Below, in pieces: positions 1-8,651 of a stretch of 64,000 bases of DNA. Under the pieces are notes generated by a model. That model did not search any database, was not told the DNA's origin, and saw nothing but the letters and a program-made list of their open reading frames with translations. Source of the stretch: UBA7985 sp965661545 (GTDB lineage Bacteria > Pseudomonadota > Alphaproteobacteria > UBA7985). Where the stretch lies: the NCBI GenBank assembly GCA_965661545.1, contig CBFIEF010000002.1:62001-126000 (forward strand). Direction: 5' to 3'. The stretch's first letter is position 1; each line of letters opens with the position of its first letter. The position numbers and the translations under genes were made by a program.

Positions 1-717
1 GAACTGGATCCTGCTGGTGACTTGCCGCTCAAGGGCGACACGGACCGCGCGCTGAAGGCTGCAATCCGCGACCGCGATGCTTTGGGTGCCGTAAACCTGC
101 GCGCGGAAGAGGAAAGCACCGAGCTGGGCGATGAGCTGGCGACCTATGACGAAGAGCGCGCCGATCTGAACAAGGCGATCGATAAGCTGCGCAAAGCCAT
201 TTCAAGCCTGAACAAAGAAGGCCGCCTGCGTCTTGCCGATGCATTCACGAAGGTCAACGAGGCCTTCCAGGAGACTTTCACCCGCCTGTTCAATGGCGGC
301 ACAGCGCAACTGGAGCTGATCGACGGCGATGACCCGCTGAATGCCGGTCTGGAGATCTACGCGCAGCCACCGGGTAAGAAGCTGACATCACTGGCGCTGA
401 TGTCTGGTGGTGAGCAATCCATGACAGCAACAGCGCTGATTTTCTCGCTGTTGCAGACCAATCCCGCACCGATCTGTGTGCTCGATGAGGTCGACGCACC
501 ACTGGATGACCACAACGTCGCGCGATTCTGTGATTTGGTCGGCGAATGGGCGCGTAAGTCGAAAACGCGCATTGTCGTTGTGACGCACCACCCGGTCACG
601 ATGTCGCGGGTAGACCGCTTATTCGGTGTTACGATGGCGGAAAGGGGCGTTTCGAGCCTTCTTTCCATCGATTTGGACGAAGCACTTGTGCATGCTTCTA
701 CAGCAGAGGCGGGTTGA
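1..717 (+). CDS. smc: Chromosome segregation protein SMC, C-terminal part (5' end outside the window)
   Basis: This open frame runs in from the window edge and encodes the last ~238 residues of the SMC ATPase, which loads on DNA with ScpA/ScpB to compact and separate chromosomes. A coiled-coil stretch rich in Glu, Arg and Lys is followed by the ABC-type head. The signature motif LMSGGEQS lies near bases 397-420 and the Walker B/D-loop ICVLDEVDAPL near 472-504, followed by a conserved THH switch motif. The stop is TGA at 715-717. The hinge and Walker A would be upstream, outside the window. No terminator follows, and atpI begins about 120 bases later. Confidence 0.95.
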   Translation, partial: ELDPAGDLPLKGDTDRALKAAIRDRDALGAVNLRAEEESTELGDELATYDEERADLNKAIDKLRKAISSLNKEGRLRLADAFTKVNEAFQETFTRLFNGGTAQLELIDGDDPLNAGLEIYAQPPGKKLTSLALMSGGEQSMTATALIFSLLQTNPAPICVLDEVDAPLDDHNVARFCDLVGEWARKSKTRIVVVTHHPVTMSRVDRLFGVTMAERGVSSLLSIDLDEALVHASTAEAG

Positions 718-836
718 GGCTGCATCCACCTCCCTGCGCTTGACGACCCTTCCCCCGGACCCTACACGTTCGCTCAAACTTGCCGAGTTTCGAGCTGCGC
801 TTTGACGAGCGTAGACGGAGCTCAAGAGAACACAAA

Positions 837-1172
837 ATGTCGAACGACCCGAAATCGCCCAGCTCTGGCTTGGAAGACTTAGACGCGCGCATCAAAGCAG
901 CGCGACCCAAGTTGGATGATGCGGCGATTTTGCGCGCCAAAAGTTCGGCCAACGATGCAGCGTCTCAAGCGCTGACCGTGGCCTTTGCTTTTGTGCTGTG
1001 CATCGCCGTAGGCGCAGGGGTTGGACTTTGGATAGATCGGTTCCTCGGGACACTCCCGTGGTTCATGATCATAGGATTCTTCGCCGGGTTTGGTCTCGGC
1101 TTTTGGTACATGCTGTTTAAGGCGCGTCAGTTTGATGAGCGCCAGAGAGAACGGGGAACTGACGATGGCTGA
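837..1172 (+). CDS. atpI: ATP synthase assembly protein AtpI
   Basis: This 111-residue protein opens the F0 operon. AtpI proteins help assemble the c-ring and may assist Mg2+ supply; they are not in the finished enzyme. The first ~45 residues are hydrophilic, then two membrane helices follow (about residues 47-67 and 75-95), with a basic tail. This is the AtpI/Gene1 layout of alphaproteobacteria. I chose ATG 837 because the sequence after it (MSNDPKSP) fits the family; an upstream in-frame start at 780 would add a basic, unlikely extension. The 3' end overlaps atpB by 8 bases, so the two are probably translationally coupled. Confidence 0.85.
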   Translation: MSNDPKSPSSGLEDLDARIKAARPKLDDAAILRAKSSANDAASQALTVAFAFVLCIAVGAGVGLWIDRFLGTLPWFMIIGFFAGFGLGFWYMLFKARQFDERQRERGTDDG

Positions 1173-1914
1173 TAAAAACGAGAACGGCTCTGCATTCGAC
1201 CTGCTGGGCCAGTTTGACATCGCGCCGATCAAGGCGGTCAAGGATACCCCGTTCGAGTTCATTACAAACTCAGCGTTCTTTATGATCCTGACGGTTGCGG
1301 TGATTGCCGTGCTGATGCTGGTGTTTACGGCCAGCGCGCGGGTGGTTCCGGGTCGCCGTCAAACACTCTCCGAGATCATCTACGACTTCGGCTTTGGCCT
1401 TGTGACCGACATTTTGGGCAAGCATGGCCGTCCGTTCCTACCGTTTGTGCTTTCCGTCTTCCTGTTCGTGTTCGTAGCGAACATGTGGGGGATGATGCCG
1501 TACTCGTTCACCGTTATGTCCCACGTCTCGCTGACAGCGTTCATGGCGGTCGTTATCTTCAGCATGGTGATCTACATCGGCGTGCGTCGTCACGGCCTGA
1601 AGTGGTTCTCCCTGTTTGCGCCAAGCGGTGTTCCGTTTTGGCTGCTGCCCTTCATGATCTTCATCGAAGTCCTGTCGTTCTTCGTTCGCCCCCTCACGCA
1701 CTCGCTGCGTTTGTTCGCGAACATGACGGCGGGTCACATCGTCTTGAAGGTGATCGGCACCTTTGCTTCATTCACGCTCATCGGCGGTATCGCGCTTCTT
1801 CCAGCGCTGGTTGCCCTGAGTGCTTTGGAATTCCTGGTGGCGTACCTCCAGGCATACATCTTCGCTCTTTTGGCTGCGGTTTACCTCGCAGACGCAGTTG
1901 AACTGCACCACTAG
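1165..1914 (+). CDS. atpB: F0F1 ATP synthase subunit a
   Basis: This 249-residue integral membrane protein forms the two proton half-channels next to the c-ring. The N-terminus has the usual FDLLGQFDIAPI-type segment, followed by five or six hydrophobic helices. The essential arginine is visible in the conserved stretch THSLRLFANMTAGH (bases ~1700-1740). The start ATG 1165 lies inside the end of atpI (ATGGCTGA overlap). A short hairpin follows the stop, before atpE. Length and motifs are normal for the family. Confidence 0.97.
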   Translation: MADKNENGSAFDLLGQFDIAPIKAVKDTPFEFITNSAFFMILTVAVIAVLMLVFTASARVVPGRRQTLSEIIYDFGFGLVTDILGKHGRPFLPFVLSVFLFVFVANMWGMMPYSFTVMSHVSLTAFMAVVIFSMVIYIGVRRHGLKWFSLFAPSGVPFWLLPFMIFIEVLSFFVRPLTHSLRLFANMTAGHIVLKVIGTFASFTLIGGIALLPALVALSALEFLVAYLQAYIFALLAAVYLADAVELHH

Positions 1915-1928
1915 ATCGTTTTCTCCGG

Positions 1929-1949
1929 AAGTCCCGATCATCGGGGCTT
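1929..1949 (+). promoter_or_regulatory. Intercistronic hairpin between atpB and atpE
   Basis: The arms AAGTCCCG (1929-1936) and CGGGGCTT (1942-1949) pair over 8 bp, with one G-U pair and a five-base loop. Only three T residues follow, so it looks more like an mRNA processing or stability element than a strong terminator. It sits directly before the gene for subunit c, which is needed in many copies per enzyme. The function is inferred. Confidence 0.5.
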
Positions 1950-1993
1950 TCACTTCCTAACCGTCGACATTTGAAATTCGAGAAGGAAACGTC

Positions 1994-2221
1994 ATGACGT
2001 TGGAAATGTTTAAGGCGCTTGGCGCTGGTCTCGCTACCATGGGCTTCATCGGCGCTGGTATCGGCCTTGGCACCATCTTCGGCAACTACTTTCAGGCTGT
2101 ATCCCGCAACCCTGCGTCTCAGGACAAGTTCCAGACCTGGTTGTTCGTAGGCTTCGCACTGACGGAAGCACTGGGCATCTTTGCATTGCTCATCGCTTTC
2201 ATGATCATGTTCGTGATCTAA
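1994..2221 (+). CDS. atpE: F0F1 ATP synthase subunit c
   Basis: This 75-residue hairpin protein forms the rotating c-ring. Helix 1 has the glycine-rich pattern GAGIGLGTIFG. The polar loop carries SRNPASQ, with the conserved Arg-Asn-Pro. Helix 2 holds the proton-binding glutamate in the context ALTEALGIF. No Na+-binding residues are apparent, so a proton-driven enzyme is expected. A strong AAGGAA ribosome binding site (about 1983-1988) precedes ATG 1994. Spacers with hairpins flank the gene on both sides, which may raise its expression relative to its neighbours. Confidence 0.97.
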   Translation: MTLEMFKALGAGLATMGFIGAGIGLGTIFGNYFQAVSRNPASQDKFQTWLFVGFALTEALGIFALLIAFMIMFVI

Positions 2222-2227
2222 ATACTG

Positions 2228-2310
2228 AAGCCCGCTCCGGTGGGCTTTACGTCGACGGTAAACTCGCAGCACCGTCACAGGCTTTGGTCCTGCGCGGTGC
2301 TGCAAGTTAC
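2228..2310 (+). promoter_or_regulatory. Two consecutive RNA hairpins between atpE and the b' gene
   Basis: Hairpin one pairs AAGCCC (2228-2233) with GGGCTT (2242-2247). Hairpin two is larger: GCAGCACCG (2266-2274) pairs perfectly with CGGTGCTGC (2295-2303). The pairing extends outward to about 2257 and 2310 with small imperfections, and an inner CAGG/CCTG stem also forms. Neither hairpin is followed by a long T run. They lie in the 174-base gap after atpE. An mRNA stabilising or processing role is inferred. Confidence 0.55.
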
Positions 2311-2395
2311 CAACGTTGACACCGAAATTCCGGACCCTCGATGGTGGCGCGCAACGCCACCTATGGTTCACAACACTCGCTAACGGGAGGCCCGC

Positions 2396-2890
2396 ATGCC
2401 TCAGTTTGATATCCTCGGTGACGGCACGGCCATGGGTCTGAACCTGCTTTGGTTCATCATTACCTTTGGCCTGACCATGCTCATCGTTTCAGTCGGCTTG
2501 CGCCGGATTGAGTCCGTTCGCAGTGAGCGCGATACGCTTACGTCGGGCAACATCGACCGCGCTCAAAATCTCTCCGACGAAGCCAAAGCCTTGATGGCGG
2601 CTTACGAGGAGAAGATGGCTGCGGCGCGTTCCGAAGCACAAACCATCATCAAAGCGGCTTCTGACGAAGCGGCAGCCAAGGCTGCGGAAGCGCAGACCAA
2701 GCTGGCGGCGGATCTTGCCACCAAACAGGCTGGCGTGGAAAAAGCGATCGCCGACCAGACGACAGCTGCACTGTCCGAGTTGTCGGACGTCGCTGCTGAC
2801 ACAGCACAAATTGCTGCGTCGCAGGTTCTGGGCGTTAAGCTTGATGATAAGAAATTGAACAAAGCGGTGAAGGAGCTTGGCAATGGCTGA
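2396..2890 (+). CDS. atpF2: F0F1 ATP synthase subunit b' (second stator subunit)
   Basis: This 164-residue protein is one half of the b/b' heterodimeric stator stalk found in alphaproteobacteria and phototrophs. One membrane helix near the N-terminus (residues ~12-34) is followed by a long Ala/Glu/Lys-rich coiled coil and a C-terminal segment that binds delta/F1. The start ATG 2396 follows a good GGGAGG site. The last 8 bases overlap the start of the b gene (ATGGCTGA), the same arrangement as at the atpI/atpB junction. I assign b' rather than b by gene order and by the short N-terminal extension. Confidence 0.88.
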   Translation: MPQFDILGDGTAMGLNLLWFIITFGLTMLIVSVGLRRIESVRSERDTLTSGNIDRAQNLSDEAKALMAAYEEKMAAARSEAQTIIKAASDEAAAKAAEAQTKLAADLATKQAGVEKAIADQTTAALSELSDVAADTAQIAASQVLGVKLDDKKLNKAVKELGNG

Positions 2891-3407
2891 TAACAGCGCA
2901 AACACCAACATCATCACCTATCACCTCGACCCTTCGAACCCGAAGTTCTGGGTCGCGGCTGGTACGATTGCTTTCCTCGCTTTTGTCTTCTGGCGTGCCG
3001 GTGGCGCGATCCTGAAGTCATTGGACTCTCGCGGTACTGAGATCGCCAAGCAGATTGACGAGGCTGGCGAGCTTCTTACCCAAGCTGAAGCACAGATGGC
3101 TGAGTACAAGGCTAAGTTCGGCCAAGCCGATGCTGATGCCGCTGCAATCCTCGAACAAGCGCAGGGTGAAGCGGTTCGTTTGGCTGAGAAGTCTGCGGCG
3201 GATCTCTCCGGTCTGCTCGAGCGTCGCAGCGCTGCTTTCGATCAGCGCATGAGCCAGCTGCAGGTGCAGGCTCAGAACGATCTGAAGGCCCGGGCCGCAG
3301 AGCTGGCGATTGGCGCGCTGCGCAAGTCCTTGCCAGAGCAGCTGGACGCAGCAGCCCTTGCTTCACTGGCTGACACGGCGATTGACGACCTGCCCAACCG
3401 CGTTTAA
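2883..3407 (+). CDS. atpF: F0F1 ATP synthase subunit b
   Basis: This 174-residue stator subunit has an N-terminal hydrophilic stretch, one membrane helix (residues ~24-45, WVAAGTIAFLAFVFW) and a long amphipathic helix rich in Ala, Glu and Gln. It pairs with b' to hold F1 against rotation. ATG 2883 overlaps the b' stop. It is the last gene of the F0 operon: a strong intrinsic terminator follows within 30 bases. The F1 genes are not in the window, as is usual for alphaproteobacteria. Confidence 0.92.
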   Translation: MADNSANTNIITYHLDPSNPKFWVAAGTIAFLAFVFWRAGGAILKSLDSRGTEIAKQIDEAGELLTQAEAQMAEYKAKFGQADADAAAILEQAQGEAVRLAEKSAADLSGLLERRSAAFDQRMSQLQVQAQNDLKARAAELAIGALRKSLPEQLDAAALASLADTAIDDLPNRV

Positions 3408-3432
3408 CCGCAACAGGGCAGGCATTCAAAAC

Positions 3433-3457
3433 AAGGGGCTTCGCGGCCCCTTTTTTT
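3433..3457 (+). terminator. Intrinsic terminator of the F0 operon
   Basis: AAGGGGC (3433-3439) pairs with GCCCCTT (3446-3452) around a six-base loop, and the run of seven T starts at 3451. It lies 26 bases after the b-subunit stop. Confidence 0.9.
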
Positions 3458-3498
3458 GTGGCCAAACTTTGAGCCTGAAGCACACCAGCGAGAACAGT

Positions 3499-4209
3499 AT
3501 GATTGCACTCTCACAAGGGATGAAGGCCGGGCTGCGGGACGGCGCAGCAGTGGGCATGACTGCGGCTTTGCTGGGCGTCATGTACGCGTTGGCCGCGCTA
3601 GAGGCCGGACTGTCGGCCCTTGAAGCAATTTTCTATTCCGCTGTTGTCTACTCTGCTGCCGTACAGTTTGCCGCCTTGGGCACAGAAACCACGCTTGGCG
3701 CGGTCTTTACACTGCTATCTGGTAGTCTGTTCATCTGCTCCCGAAACGTTCTGATGTCGCTGGATATGGCCCGTAAGTCGGAGGGCCGGCTGGTTGAGCT
3801 GTTGTCACTCACCGGCTTGGTCGATGCGGCGTGGGCCATGGCGCGCGGATATAAGAAACAGGACTACTGGGGCTATTTCTGGGGTCAGGCGATTGCGATT
3901 TACGTGCTTTGGATGGTGGGCACCATTGGTGGCGTAACCGTGCCAATCCCCGAGCACCCCGCCGTTGATGCTGCCTTTGCCGCCACGCCGGTGGTATTCT
4001 TCTCCCTGATGATCGCGCTGATCTGGCGCAACGGCACCAACAAACTTCCGCACTTGGCAACAGCTTTGCTCACGATTTTGGCCGCCAAACTGATCGGCCT
4101 GCCCGATACGCTTGCGGCGCTGCTTGGTGCCAGCATCGCGGCGGTGAGCTTTGTCATGCTGAGCCCCATGCAGGCCGACGATGCGCCAACCAAGGATACC
4201 ATCGAATGA
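3499..4209 (+). CDS. azlC: AzlC family branched-chain amino-acid exporter, large subunit
   Basis: This 236-residue polytopic membrane protein belongs to the AzlC family, the large subunit of a two-component exporter for branched-chain amino acids and analogues. Several hydrophobic helices are visible, and the N-terminus contains the family pattern GMKAGLRDGAAVGMTAALLG. ATG 3499 starts just after the F0 terminator; the same frame is open further upstream, but that overlaps atpF. Its stop overlaps the start of azlD (ATGA at 4206-4209), as expected for partner subunits. The substrate is inferred from the family. Confidence 0.88.
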   Translation: MIALSQGMKAGLRDGAAVGMTAALLGVMYALAALEAGLSALEAIFYSAVVYSAAVQFAALGTETTLGAVFTLLSGSLFICSRNVLMSLDMARKSEGRLVELLSLTGLVDAAWAMARGYKKQDYWGYFWGQAIAIYVLWMVGTIGGVTVPIPEHPAVDAAFAATPVVFFSLMIALIWRNGTNKLPHLATALLTILAAKLIGLPDTLAALLGASIAAVSFVMLSPMQADDAPTKDTIE

Positions 4210-4523
4210 GAATGGATGTCGTCCTGCTCGGCTTTGCGCTGTCTGCCGTGGTGATGGTGAGCCGGATGGGGCCGTTTGCCCTGTTGGCTGGGCGGCAGAT
4301 CCACCCCCGGCTGCGCAAGCTGATCGAAATCATGCCCGGCTGCGCCATTGCTGGATTCATGACCACATGGGCTTTGCCCGGTGAGGGCGAAGGGCTGCTG
4401 GATAAACTACCGTTTTGGCTGGGCGGCGCGACGGCGATGGCCATTTGCTTGCCAACGGGTCGGTTGCTGCTCGGGATGGTTGCAGGCTTGGGCGTTGCAG
4501 CCCTAGCGACGCTCACCCTTTAG
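4206..4523 (+). CDS. azlD: AzlD domain protein, small subunit of amino-acid exporter
   Basis: This 105-residue membrane protein with three or four hydrophobic helices matches the AzlD small subunit. It includes the early segment VSRMGPFALL, the family's usual R-x-x-P element. Translation is coupled to azlC by the ATGA overlap. Its 3' end overlaps the convergent PPDK-like gene by 21 bases (4503-4523), with no terminator in between. Confidence 0.82.
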   Translation: MRMDVVLLGFALSAVVMVSRMGPFALLAGRQIHPRLRKLIEIMPGCAIAGFMTTWALPGEGEGLLDKLPFWLGGATAMAICLPTGRLLLGMVAGLGVAALATLTL

Positions 4524-6521
4524 CGCCGCTTGCGCCGCTGCGAGCCGGGCAATCGGCACGCGATAAGGCGAACAGGACACACTGTTAAAACCCAGATCGT
4601 GCGCCAGCGTCACGGACGACGGCTCGGCGCCCTGCTCGCCGCACAGCCCCATCGGCATATCGGCCTTGGTAATCCGACCACGCTCCACCGCGATGGCCAG
4701 CAACTCGCCGACACCCTGCTCATCCAGCACCCGAAACGGGTTTGACGCCAAAAGGCCAAGGTTGCGGTATTCCGGCATGAACGTGCCCGCATCATCTCGC
4801 GACAAGCCAAAGGCCAGCTGGGTCAGGTCGTTGGTACCAAAGGAAAAGAAATCACAGCCTTGGGCGATTTCTTCCGCCCGCAAGCAAGCGCGCGGGGTTT
4901 CGATCATCGCACCAATGCCAATGCTTTGGCGCGCGTCTTCCGTCACAATCGGCTCCAGCCGTTCGCGCAGGATCGACACTTCGCTCGCTGAAGAAATCAG
5001 CGGCAACATGATGTCCACGTGGGGCTGAATGCCTTGCTTGCGCGCCTGACGACAGGCCGCCATCAGGGCACGGACTTGGGATTCGTAGATCTCTGGGAAC
5101 ATGATCCCCAAGCGACAACCACGCAGCCCCATCATTGGGTTGGCTTCGCGCAAAGCTTCCAGACGGCGTTGGATGCGCAGCAAGCCAAGGCCTGTCGCCT
5201 CGGCCAATTGCTCAATCTCACCGCTTTCGGAAGGCAAAAACTCGTGCAGCGGTGGGTCGAGCAGGCGGACGGTCACAGGTTTACCCTGCAGCACCACCAG
5301 CAGGCGCAAGAACTCCGCCTGCACCAAGGGCTCTAATTCCTTCAGCACGGCTTCCCGCGCTTCCACGGTTTCCGCGAGGATCATCCGCTGTACGTCACCC
5401 AGCCGCTCGGCGTTCAAGAACATATGTTCCGTTCGACACAGGCCGATGCCTTCCGCGCCAAAGTGCAGGGCAAGTTCGACCTCCGCGACGGTCTCGGCGT
5501 TCGCCAAAACCTCCATCGAGCGGGTCGCGTCACACCAGCTCATGATCTTGTCAAACGCTTCGGGCAGAGTCGGTTCCTGAGTCTCAACCCGGCCCGGCAA
5601 GACACGGCCCGAGGTGCCGTCAATGGTCAGCCAATCGCCCTCATAGAACAGTTGATCCCCAATTTTCAGCGTCCGGCTTTCAGGATCCACGTCCATCTCG
5701 CGAACGCCAACAACGCAGGGCTTACCCAAGCCCCGCGCGATTACCGCTGCGTGGCTGGTCATCCCGCCTGCGCGCGTCACAACGCCCGCCGCCACGGTGA
5801 TGGCGCGGATGTCTTCCGGGGTTGTTTCCTTACGCACCAGCAGAACCGGTCCGGCGCCCGACGTTTGCGCTACGTCAATCGCGTCTCGTGCGGAAAAGTA
5901 GATGCGGCCCGCCACCGCGCCGGGGCTGGCGTTAATGCCCGTGGCGATGGTCAAATTCTCCCCGCCGGGCGCCAAGCGCGGGTGCAGCATTTCTTCAAGG
6001 TCCAGCGCCGAAATCTGTGCCAAGCCTTGGGCCTGCGTCAGGGTTTCGGTTTCCACCAAATCGACCAGGGCTGTGAATTTCTGCCGTGGGGAGAGAACCA
6101 GCGCCTCAACATCGAAGATTTTGCCCTCGGCAATGGTGAGCTTGAGCGGTTGGCCCAAAGTCGCCTCCGCCTGCGCGGCCAACTCGCCGCCCGTCGCCTC
6201 TCCGGTTGAAGCGTCTCGGCTGTCGATTTCCACCAGCGTTGCAGCGGGGGTTTCTTGAATGACCCAATAGCGAGGCTCTTCATCCACAAGCCCAACCATG
6301 CGCGCGCGTTCCAGCGCCTGACGCTGCTTGGTTAGCGCTGCGTCCATGTCTTCAATGGAGGTCGCGGACCGCAACCGAGCGCCTTCGTAACGCAAAGAAA
6401 TATCACTGGCGAAGGTTGCCGCGGCATCGCGCGCAGCGTCATCAGTTTCGCTCAAGGTCAAAGGGGCGACAGGCAATCCTGCCGCCGCCAACTTCTTCAG
6501 TCGGCTCGCTACTGTTCCCAT
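4503..6521 (-). CDS. PPDK-like PEP-utilising protein lacking the ATP-grasp domain
   Basis: This 672-residue protein resembles the C-terminal three quarters of pyruvate phosphate dikinase. The phosphohistidine swivel domain has GGMTSHAAV, with the catalytic His at about residue 257. The PEP/pyruvate barrel has GIGLCRTEHMF, FGTNDLTQ and LCGEQGAEP, with the acid/base Cys at about 627. In typical ~875-residue PPDKs the His is near 455, so about 200 N-terminal residues are missing. The first ~180 residues keep only degenerate traces of the ATP-binding half and no clear nucleotide loop. The His-to-C-terminus distance (~415) is normal. It follows glyQ-glyS, the spot where related genomes often carry ppdK. 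It cannot be a complete ATP-dependent PPDK unless a partner supplies the missing domain. Confidence 0.8.
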   Translation of the reverse strand: MGTVASRLKKLAAAGLPVAPLTLSETDDAARDAAATFASDISLRYEGARLRSATSIEDMDAALTKQRQALERARMVGLVDEEPRYWVIQETPAATLVEIDSRDASTGEATGGELAAQAEATLGQPLKLTIAEGKIFDVEALVLSPRQKFTALVDLVETETLTQAQGLAQISALDLEEMLHPRLAPGGENLTIATGINASPGAVAGRIYFSARDAIDVAQTSGAGPVLLVRKETTPEDIRAITVAAGVVTRAGGMTSHAAVIARGLGKPCVVGVREMDVDPESRTLKIGDQLFYEGDWLTIDGTSGRVLPGRVETQEPTLPEAFDKIMSWCDATRSMEVLANAETVAEVELALHFGAEGIGLCRTEHMFLNAERLGDVQRMILAETVEAREAVLKELEPLVQAEFLRLLVVLQGKPVTVRLLDPPLHEFLPSESGEIEQLAEATGLGLLRIQRRLEALREANPMMGLRGCRLGIMFPEIYESQVRALMAACRQARKQGIQPHVDIMLPLISSASEVSILRERLEPIVTEDARQSIGIGAMIETPRACLRAEEIAQGCDFFSFGTNDLTQLAFGLSRDDAGTFMPEYRNLGLLASNPFRVLDEQGVGELLAIAVERGRITKADMPMGLCGEQGAEPSSVTLAHDLGFNSVSCSPYRVPIARLAAAQAALKGERR

Positions 6522-6561
6522 ACTAAAGCCGATGCTCCACGCAAGCGTTGGGGCGGGGCTG

Positions 6562-8649
6562 CTAGCCTTCCAACGCAGATAAACGGACGATGGAATCTAC
6601 AGAACCAAGGAACTGAGACAAGAGCGCAAGACGGTTTTCCCGGATTGCTGCGACATCTGCGTTCACCATAACGCCTTCGAAGAAGTCATCAATCGGTGCG
6701 CGGAGCTTCGCCAATTCACCAAAAGTGCCGCCAAAATCTTCCGCCGCGAGGTATTCTCCAGCCTTGGAGCCCGCCAGTGCTGCGTGCAGCGCTTTTTCTG
6801 CATCTTCCTCAAACAGGCTTGGATCAACAGAGCCAAGCGAGAGCTCGCCTTTGGCCTTTTTTGCCTCCGCACGCAGAATGTTGGCTGCTCGGCGGTATCC
6901 AGCGAGTAAATCAGCGCCGGAGTCTGTGCCAACAAAGTCGCGCAACGCTTCGACCCGCTTGGTCACACGGACCAAATCGTCGTCCATGCTGGAGCCTGAT
7001 TCAAATACAGCCGCGATCCAATCGTGACGCAAACCCCGGTCCTTGAGCGTGACTTTCATCCGGTCCGCCATGAACCCCAGCAGATCCGCCGAAATATCGC
7101 TTTCGCCGCCGTACAGCATTTCCGCTTCACGGAAGGCGTTAATCAGCGGTACGCGAATGTCGTTCTCAACCAGCAAACGGACAACACCCAGCGCTGCCCG
7201 GCGCAAAGCAAAGGGATCTTTGGAGCCTGTCGGCTTCTCATCAATCCGCCAGAACCCAACCAAGGCATCAATCTTGTCTGCCAGCGCAACCGCAATCGAC
7301 AATGGCGCAGAGGGGCAATCGTCGTTGGGGCCAAGGGGGGAATAGTGCTCGCTGATCGCCTGAGCGACGGCAGCATCTTCACCGTCATGCGCGGCGTAGT
7401 ACGCGCCCATCACACCCTGCAACTCAGGGAATTCACCGACCATGCCAGTGGTCAAATCAGCCTTGGACAAGCGCGCAGCGGCACGCGCCGCGTCGCGGTC
7501 TGCGCCCTTGATGTACGAACTCAACCACGCCGACAGCGGGGCCATGCGGTCAATCCGGTGGCCTACGGTTCCAAGCTTGGCGTGGAAAACGATCGAGGAC
7601 AGCGCTGGAACGCGACTGTTGAGCGTGTCTTTACGATCCTGATTCCAGAAGAATTCAGCGTCAGACAAGCGAGCCGCCAAAACGCGCTCATTACCACCCG
7701 CGATCCGCGCAAAGGTTTCAGCTTCGCGCTTGCCGTCAGCAACAGTGATAAAATACGGCGCAAGGCTTCCGTCAGCCTGCTGCAGGGCGAAGTACTTCTG
7801 ATGCTCCTTCATCGACAGCACCAAAACTTCTTTTGGCACCGCCATAAAGCGATCCGGAATCTGCCCGCGCACGATGGTTGGCCATTCGACCAAACCGGTA
7901 ACTTCACTGAGCAATCCCGCGTCTTCGATCAGGGTACAGCCAACATCTTCAGCGGCTTGGCGTGCCCCCGCCAAAATCCCGTCCGCGCGCTCGGTTTGAT
8001 TAACCACCACAGAGCCGTCTCGCAGTTGGTCTTCAAAACTCGACGGATCGGTCAATGCGATGGCGCCAGAACCGGAGAAGCGGTGGCCTTCGGTCTGGCG
8101 ACCAAACACAATGCTCTCGCCGTTGCCCAGATCGAGCTGACCGGGCACGACCTGCGCACCAAACAGCGCGGCAACGCGGTGCAGCGGGCGAACCCAGCGG
8201 AACGTCCCACGGCCCCAGCGCATGGACTTGGGCCAGGTAAAATCGCGAATGGCCTTTTCGATCACGCCGGGCAGCAGGTCGATGGTCTGCTGACCCTTGA
8301 TCTGCTGAACAGCGAAGTAAAAGTTGCCCTTGGGCGTCTCGCGCAGTTCAGCGTCATCCAGTGACGCGAGACCATTGGCGCTCAAGAAGCCAGCAACAGC
8401 TTGCTCCGGCGCACCTTCGCGAGGGCCGCGCCGCTCTTCGCTGCGGTCTTCTTGCGAGGTTGGAATGTCCGCGATCCGCAGGGCTATGTGACGGGGCGCG
8501 AACCACACGGTGGTGTCGCCGATCTTCAGCCCTTCAGCCTTGAGCGCGTCTGCGATGGATTTGGCGAGATCATTCGCCGCACCTTTTTGCATGCGCGCTG
8601 GAATTTCTTCGGAGAACAGGTCAATCAGCAGGGTTTCAGTCGTGCTCAT
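6562..8649 (-). CDS. glyS: Glycine--tRNA ligase beta subunit
   Basis: This 695-residue subunit is the beta partner of the alpha2beta2 bacterial glycyl-tRNA synthetase. It binds tRNA-Gly and is required for charging. The N-terminus (LLIDLFSEEIPARM) and the segment VTGLVEWPT, followed by the conserved F-V-K-E-like PKEVL and MKEHQKYF, are characteristic. The C-terminal third carries the DALR-like anticodon-binding region with LRDF and VMVN. It lies two bases downstream of glyQ and 40 bases upstream of the PPDK-like gene, so these three are probably cotranscribed. Confidence 0.96.
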   Translation of the reverse strand: MSTTETLLIDLFSEEIPARMQKGAANDLAKSIADALKAEGLKIGDTTVWFAPRHIALRIADIPTSQEDRSEERRGPREGAPEQAVAGFLSANGLASLDDAELRETPKGNFYFAVQQIKGQQTIDLLPGVIEKAIRDFTWPKSMRWGRGTFRWVRPLHRVAALFGAQVVPGQLDLGNGESIVFGRQTEGHRFSGSGAIALTDPSSFEDQLRDGSVVVNQTERADGILAGARQAAEDVGCTLIEDAGLLSEVTGLVEWPTIVRGQIPDRFMAVPKEVLVLSMKEHQKYFALQQADGSLAPYFITVADGKREAETFARIAGGNERVLAARLSDAEFFWNQDRKDTLNSRVPALSSIVFHAKLGTVGHRIDRMAPLSAWLSSYIKGADRDAARAAARLSKADLTTGMVGEFPELQGVMGAYYAAHDGEDAAVAQAISEHYSPLGPNDDCPSAPLSIAVALADKIDALVGFWRIDEKPTGSKDPFALRRAALGVVRLLVENDIRVPLINAFREAEMLYGGESDISADLLGFMADRMKVTLKDRGLRHDWIAAVFESGSSMDDDLVRVTKRVEALRDFVGTDSGADLLAGYRRAANILRAEAKKAKGELSLGSVDPSLFEEDAEKALHAALAGSKAGEYLAAEDFGGTFGELAKLRAPIDDFFEGVMVNADVAAIRENRLALLSQFLGSVDSIVRLSALEG

Positions 8650-8651
8650 GA

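Noticed and set aside
7024..8364. A 446-codon plus-strand open frame opposite glyS
   Set aside because: It is antisense to a well-supported essential gene, has no ribosome site or recognisable motif, and such long shadow frames are expected in G+C-rich codon-biased DNA.
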